A stretch of DNA of 18,445 bases, from NCBI GenBank assembly GCA_964428215.1, contig CAYRXO010000059.1:1-18445 (forward strand), given 5' to 3'. The DNA is from Accumulibacter sp964428215. GTDB taxonomy: Bacteria; Pseudomonadota; Gammaproteobacteria; Burkholderiales; Rhodocyclaceae. Below the pieces are notes generated by a model, which was not told the DNA's origin, did no database searches, and saw nothing but the letters and a program-made list of their open reading frames with translations. A program made the position numbers and the translations under genes. This document shows, piece by piece, positions 14,744 to 18,445 of the stretch. How positions within the stretch are numbered: position 1 is the stretch's first letter; each line of letters opens with the position of its first letter.

Positions 14744-17500
14744 TCATTTTATTGACGTTTTAGCGGTATCGCCGGCAATGATGATCGTCAGTTGTGCGGG
14801 ATCGATATATTTGCGGAAAACGGCGTTGATTTGCGCTGGCGTCGCTGCCAGAACCCGGGCTTCGAAATCTTTCGAAAACTGCCAGTCGCGCTGCTGATCG
14901 AGAAGCGATATCCAGCGGATAGCGATGGCGGTGTCCTGCGAACGCGCAACGGCCCGGGTCTCGATAATCCCTTTTTTGGCTTCACTGATTTCCCGTTCCG
15001 TGAAGCCTTCGTTGCGCACGCGCGCCAATTCTTCATTAAATGCCTGTTCGGCGCGAGCGATGTTGTGCGGCGCGGCCATGATATCGGCGCTCCAGCTCGA
15101 TAGATGCTGACGTGTCCCCATGCTCAGCGTCGAACCCGCTTGATAGGAAAGCCCCTCTTTCTGACGCAAGCGATTGATCAGCCGATTCGACAGCCCACCG
15201 TAACCGCCGAACAGATTGTTGGCGACGTACAGCGCGGCTGCATCGGTATCGTCGTCGCGCAACCTGAAATCGAGACGGGCACGGAAATAGGCATTTTCCT
15301 TATCCGGCGTGTCGATCAAGCGCCGCTGCGGCGCGACGAACCGGAATTCGCGCTCGATCCGGCGATACGGCGCAGGAGAAACGTAGTTGGCAAACAGCGG
15401 AGCAAACTCCTGTTCGATGACGGCCGGATCGAAATCGCCGACGACCGCCATTTCGCCGCATGCAGTGCCGATCAACTGCCGATGATAGCGGAGCAGGTCG
15501 TCGACCGTTGCCGAACGCAATTGGGCGATCCGCTCGTCAAGCGATGCGTAATAACGGGGGTCGCCGGCGGGGTAGGTGTTGAAATGCGACAAGAGGGCAT
15601 CGCTGGACAAGGCTTCCGGGTTATCCAGCTGCGCTTGCAGGCTGGTCAGCTGCTCGCGCCTGAGCTCTTCGAATTCTGCTGTCGGAAAAGTGGCTTCCCG
15701 CCAGAGGTGAGCGACCAGACGCAAAGCGTCCGGCAGCTTCTCGCGCGTCGTTTCGAAATGCAGCAGATGCCCGCGCATCTTCAGGCGGGTCATCTCGTCG
15801 GCGATTTGCTGGCGGTTGTAGCGCGCTGTGCCGCGGCCGAGCATGGCCTGCGTCAGAACGCCGGCCAGATCGCGTTTGTTGAGCGTCTGTTCATCGCCCC
15901 AGTGAAAGGAAAATGCGACTTGTACGGTCTGGCCACGATTTTTTTTCGGCAGCATCACCAGTTGCAGGTCGCCAAAATTGCGCCGCAGCGAGCGGCGGGT
16001 GATGTTGTCGTACGATGGATCGAAGACTTCGCCGGCATCGCCCGCCGTCTGTGCGCGGTAGCCGGTCAGCAGCTGCGCTGCACTTGGCGCGCGCGGAATC
16101 TCGGCACGCTGCGGTGCGTCTTCGGGAATGAAGGTCCCCTGCACGCGGTTGTCGCGCACGAAGTACTTGCGGGCGGTGGCATCGATCTGGTCCGCTGTCA
16201 TCTGATCGAGCTGATCGCGGCCATAGAAGAACAATCGCCAGTCGCCGAGGGCAATGAATTCGGAGAGCATGACGGCGAAAGCTTCTGGATCGGCCAAGGC
16301 GCGTTCATACGCCGTCCGCGCCTGTTCGACGGTGCGCTGCAGTTCGTCTGCGTGTACTTTCTTGCCGCTGAAACCGTTCTCGATCGTTTCGATCATCCGG
16401 TCACGGACCACATCGACCGGCTGGCCTTTGGGCACCACCGCACCGAAAACGACGAAACCCGGTTCGCGCGTTTCCATGGTGTAAGAAAAGACTTGCGCAG
16501 CGAGTCCATCGGGTACCAATTGGCGATAAAGACGACCATTCGGTGTATCGCCGAGAATTTCGCTGGCCATGCCGAGCGCGTCCGAATCGGCGTGCAAGGT
16601 GGATGGCGTGCGGTAAGCGAGGGTGACCAGCTGTACTTCGCCCTTGCGGCGAACGACGAAATGCCGTTCACCATCGGCCGTTGGCTCGACCGTCCAGGAC
16701 TCCGCGAGCGTGCGTGTCGGTTTGGGCAAGCGGCCGAAGGCATTGGCTACCCAGCGGATCGCCTTTTGCTCGTCAAATTTGCCGGCCAGGGTCAGAACGG
16801 CGTTGTCGGGCTGGTAATACTTGCGGTAAAAGGCCTGCAGATTTTCGATCCTGACGTTCTCGATATCGCTGCGCGCACCAATGGTGTTGTTGCCGTAGTT
16901 ATGCCAGTCGAAGAGCAGTGATTGCATGCGTTTGAGCATGACGCTGGTCGGGTCGTTCTCGCCCATTTCGAATTCGTTGCGCACGACGGACATTTCGCTG
17001 TCCAGGTCCTTGCGCGAGATGTGCGAATGGACCATCGCGTCGGCAACCCAGGCCAGCGCCCAACGAATGTTGTCGTCGTTGGCCGGAAAAGTCAGATAGT
17101 AGTTGGTCCGGTCGAGCCAGGTCGTACCGTTGAAGTCGAAGCCACGCGTCTTGAATTCCCGGGTCGGATCGGGGACGTTTTTCGATCCCTTGAAGATCAG
17201 ATGTTCCAGAAGGTGCGCCATGCCGCTCTCACCGTAATTCTCATGGCGCGAACCGACCAGGTAGGTGATGTTCACCGTTGCCGTCGGTTTGGCTGCGTCG
17301 GCAAACAGAATGAATTGCAGGCCGTTGGCCAGACGATATTCACTAATCCCTTCGACCGTCGCCAGCTTGACGACGCCGGCCGGCAACTGAATCCTGGCGG
17401 GCTTGTCCGCTTTATCACCGGACGCCAGCGCGTCCGACGGCAGAAAGGCCAGACAAAACGATGAGAGGAGGTTGGCGGCCATAGTTATCCATTGGTTCAT
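14744..17500 (-). CDS. Exported M16 (pitrilysin-family) zinc metalloprotease, two fused M16 units
   Basis: The 918-residue product has a signal-like N-terminus (about 7-27, hydrophobic stretch then ALASG), so it is probably periplasmic. The inverted zinc motif HLLEH (H96, E99, H100) sits in the first M16 unit. The third ligand is E176, with 75 residues between it and H100, as usual for HxxEH proteases. The C-terminal half (about 500-918) is a second M16 unit without its own zinc motif. This is the standard active/inactive clamshell on a single chain. It would cleave peptides or unfolded proteins in the cell envelope. The ATG at 17500 is preceded by GGAG at 10 nt; the earlier in-frame ATG at 17545 lacks a ribosome-binding site. 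A TATAAT box is present 69 nt upstream. It is monocistronic, lying after the malQ terminator and convergent with the HExxH gene. Confidence 0.94.
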   Translation of the reverse strand: MNQWITMAANLLSSFCLAFLPSDALASGDKADKPARIQLPAGVVKLATVEGISEYRLANGLQFILFADAAKPTATVNITYLVGSRHENYGESGMAHLLEHLIFKGSKNVPDPTREFKTRGFDFNGTTWLDRTNYYLTFPANDDNIRWALAWVADAMVHSHISRKDLDSEMSVVRNEFEMGENDPTSVMLKRMQSLLFDWHNYGNNTIGARSDIENVRIENLQAFYRKYYQPDNAVLTLAGKFDEQKAIRWVANAFGRLPKPTRTLAESWTVEPTADGERHFVVRRKGEVQLVTLAYRTPSTLHADSDALGMASEILGDTPNGRLYRQLVPDGLAAQVFSYTMETREPGFVVFGAVVPKGQPVDVVRDRMIETIENGFSGKKVHADELQRTVEQARTAYERALADPEAFAVMLSEFIALGDWRLFFYGRDQLDQMTADQIDATARKYFVRDNRVQGTFIPEDAPQRAEIPRAPSAAQLLTGYRAQTAGDAGEVFDPSYDNITRRSLRRNFGDLQLVMLPKKNRGQTVQVAFSFHWGDEQTLNKRDLAGVLTQAMLGRGTARYNRQQIADEMTRLKMRGHLLHFETTREKLPDALRLVAHLWREATFPTAEFEELRREQLTSLQAQLDNPEALSSDALLSHFNTYPAGDPRYYASLDERIAQLRSATVDDLLRYHRQLIGTACGEMAVVGDFDPAVIEQEFAPLFANYVSPAPYRRIEREFRFVAPQRRLIDTPDKENAYFRARLDFRLRDDDTDAAALYVANNLFGGYGGLSNRLINRLRQKEGLSYQAGSTLSMGTRQHLSSWSADIMAAPHNIARAEQAFNEELARVRNEGFTEREISEAKKGIIETRAVARSQDTAIAIRWISLLDQQRDWQFSKDFEARVLAATPAQINAVFRKYIDPAQLTIIIAGDTAKTSIK

Positions 17501-17568
17501 TGACAAACCACTCCACGGAACCGGCGTGCCGTGCGAGAGGACCATCTACACCGGCTGCTGATTATTGC

Positions 17569-17574
17569 ATTATA
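17569..17574 (-). promoter_or_regulatory. Candidate -10 box for the M16 protease gene
   Basis: On the minus strand this is a perfect TATAAT. The expected -35 position falls at the edge of the malQ terminator stem and shows no TTGACA match. The predicted leader is about 60 nt. Confidence 0.5.
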
Positions 17575-17580
17575 TACAGG

Positions 17581-17624
17581 GGATAAAGAAACGGCCCGCT
17601 CAGAGGGAGAGACTGAGCGGGCCG
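17581..17624 (-). terminator. Intrinsic terminator of malQ
   Basis: CGGCCCGCTCAG (17592-17603) and CTGAGCGGGCCG (17613-17624) form a perfect 12-bp stem with a 9-nt loop. On the minus strand it is followed by TTTCTTTAT. The orientation and the position about 150 nt past the malQ stop fit a Rho-independent terminator. Confidence 0.85.
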
Positions 17625-17636
17625 GGTGAAACATCA

Positions 17637-17672
17637 CTGCTGCTAGAGGGGAGGGGGAGGGGTGAGCAGCAG
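17637..17672. repeat. 8-bp hairpin with a G-rich loop downstream of malQ
   Basis: CTGCTGCT (17637-17644) pairs with AGCAGCAG (17665-17672). The plus-strand loop has three runs of four or five G separated by single A, and is C-rich on the malQ transcript strand. It precedes the main terminator in the malQ mRNA. Confidence 0.6.
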
Positions 17673-17772
17673 CGACAACCGCAGTATAGGACATTCTGAG
17701 AAAAATGTTCTGTTGCACACGTGTTTCCGTTCTGTAACCGGATGTGATGTCTGCCTCAGCCAACAATGACAG

Positions 17773-18445
17773 TCAGGAACGGCGTCCGTAGAGATGGTTC
17801 AACTCGTGCAGACGCTCCGCATGCCGGCTGTTGACTTGCGACCAGTCGAAGCGCCATTCCCAGGAGCCTTCAGAAGCACTGGGCTGGTTCATGCGCTGGC
17901 TGGAATCCAGGCCGAGGACGTCCTGCATCGGGATGACGCACCACATGGCTACGGAAGCGTAAGCGGCACGGATCAACGGCCAAGGCATGTCGGCCCGCCC
18001 CTTTTTGCCGATGCCGAGGTAGTTGGCAATATGCGCCTGCTGCTGCGGATCCAAACTCTGCCACCAGCCGTAAGTCGTGTCGTTATCGTGCGTGCCGGTA
18101 TAGACCACCGTATTCACCTCGTAGTTATGCGGCAAATACAGATTGCGGGCGTCACTGTCAAAAGCGAATTGCAGAATGCGCATGCCGGGCAAGCCGATAC
18201 TTGCGCGCAAGGCATTGACTTCCGGGGTGATGATCCCAAGATCTTCGGCGATGATGCTCAATCTGCCCTGTGCATCACCCAGCTCGCGGCGCATGGCGTC
18301 GAAAACGGCAATCCCGGGACCCGGACGCCATACGCCGTCAATGGCCGTTGCCGCTGCAGCCGGAATCTCCCAGAAAGCCTCGAAACCGCGGAAGTGATCG
18401 ATGCGTACGATGTCGCACAATTTCATCGTCTGCCGCATGCGTTCC
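17773..18445 (-). CDS. malQ: 4-alpha-glucanotransferase (amylomaltase, GH77), N-terminal part outside the window
   Basis: The C-terminal 223 codons of MalQ are present; the frame continues off the right edge (residues ER precede the first internal Met), so about half of a normal enzyme of roughly 500 residues is visible. All three catalytic acids of GH77 are seen: the nucleophile Asp in VRIDHFRGFEAFWEIP, the acid/base Glu in IIAEDLGIITPEV, and the transition-state Asp in YTGTHDNDTTYGWW. The enzyme transfers glucan chains between maltodextrins, in cytoplasmic glycogen or maltose metabolism. The end shows the usual GSWEWRFDW near the C-terminus. A strong terminator follows. Its operon partners, if any, lie to the right of the window. 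Confidence 0.95.
   Translation of the reverse strand, partial: ERMRQTMKLCDIVRIDHFRGFEAFWEIPAAAATAIDGVWRPGPGIAVFDAMRRELGDAQGRLSIIAEDLGIITPEVNALRASIGLPGMRILQFAFDSDARNLYLPHNYEVNTVVYTGTHDNDTTYGWWQSLDPQQQAHIANYLGIGKKGRADMPWPLIRAAYASVAMWCVIPMQDVLGLDSSQRMNQPSASEGSWEWRFDWSQVNSRHAERLHELNHLYGRRS

Noticed and set aside
15104..16921. 605-codon open frame on the plus strand
   Set aside because: It is antisense to the M16 protease, whose motifs are clear; long antisense frames are expected from GC-rich codon bias.

Overview
This window looks like chromosomal DNA of a betaproteobacterium. The family mix suggests Rhodocyclales (Dechloromonas/Accumulibacter-like), but that placement is inference. The supporting signs are moderately high GC, long antisense shadow frames, a hemerythrin-linked sensor kinase, a dCache hybrid kinase with a UrtA-like binding protein, a large RTX metalloprotease, an M16 protease and MalQ. 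I see no tRNA, rRNA, CRISPR array or recognisable insertion sequence.

Left part, all on the minus strand. A hemerythrin-domain histidine kinase runs off the left edge (1-1018) and carries an in-frame 36-bp tandem duplication at the boundary. Upstream lies a 357-bp gap with a compact predicted three-way-junction structure (1037-1083) and a 136-bp element bounded by perfect 15-bp inverted repeats (1150-1285). Next comes a tight three-gene operon, transcribed from about 7510 down to 1376: a UrtA-like periplasmic binding protein (6186-7409), a dCache-HAMP-kinase-REC-REC-HPt hybrid kinase (2692-6189) and a REC-PAS-GGDEF diguanylate cyclase (1376-2692). The overlaps are 4 nt (ATGA) and 1 nt (TGATG). 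No transporter permease or ATPase genes accompany the binding protein, so a sensory role is likely.

Middle. The 526-bp divergent region (7410-7935) holds a promoter for each side, a 15-bp palindrome and a clear class I cyclic-di-GMP riboswitch (GEMM-I, about 7760-7862). A hairpin after the riboswitch buries the Shine-Dalgarno sequence of the next gene. That gene (7936-12987) encodes a 1683-residue serralysin-type (M10) zinc protease with Calx-beta, PPC and long RTX repeats, and it has a type I secretion-like C-terminus. The proposed circuit is: periplasmic ligand -> binding protein -> hybrid kinase phosphorelay -> diguanylate cyclase -> c-di-GMP -> riboswitch -> secreted RTX protease. The maker and the reader of the second messenger are therefore neighbours with divergent promoters. 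This is the main discovery candidate.

Right part. A DsbA-fold/2-hydroxychromene-2-carboxylate isomerase-like protein (13149-13775) and a small exported protein with an HExxH motif (13835-14542) lie on the plus strand. They converge on an exported two-domain M16 zinc protease on the minus strand (14744-17500). Upstream of it a strong intrinsic terminator (17592-17624) ends malQ (4-alpha-glucanotransferase, 17773-18445), which is cut by the right edge.
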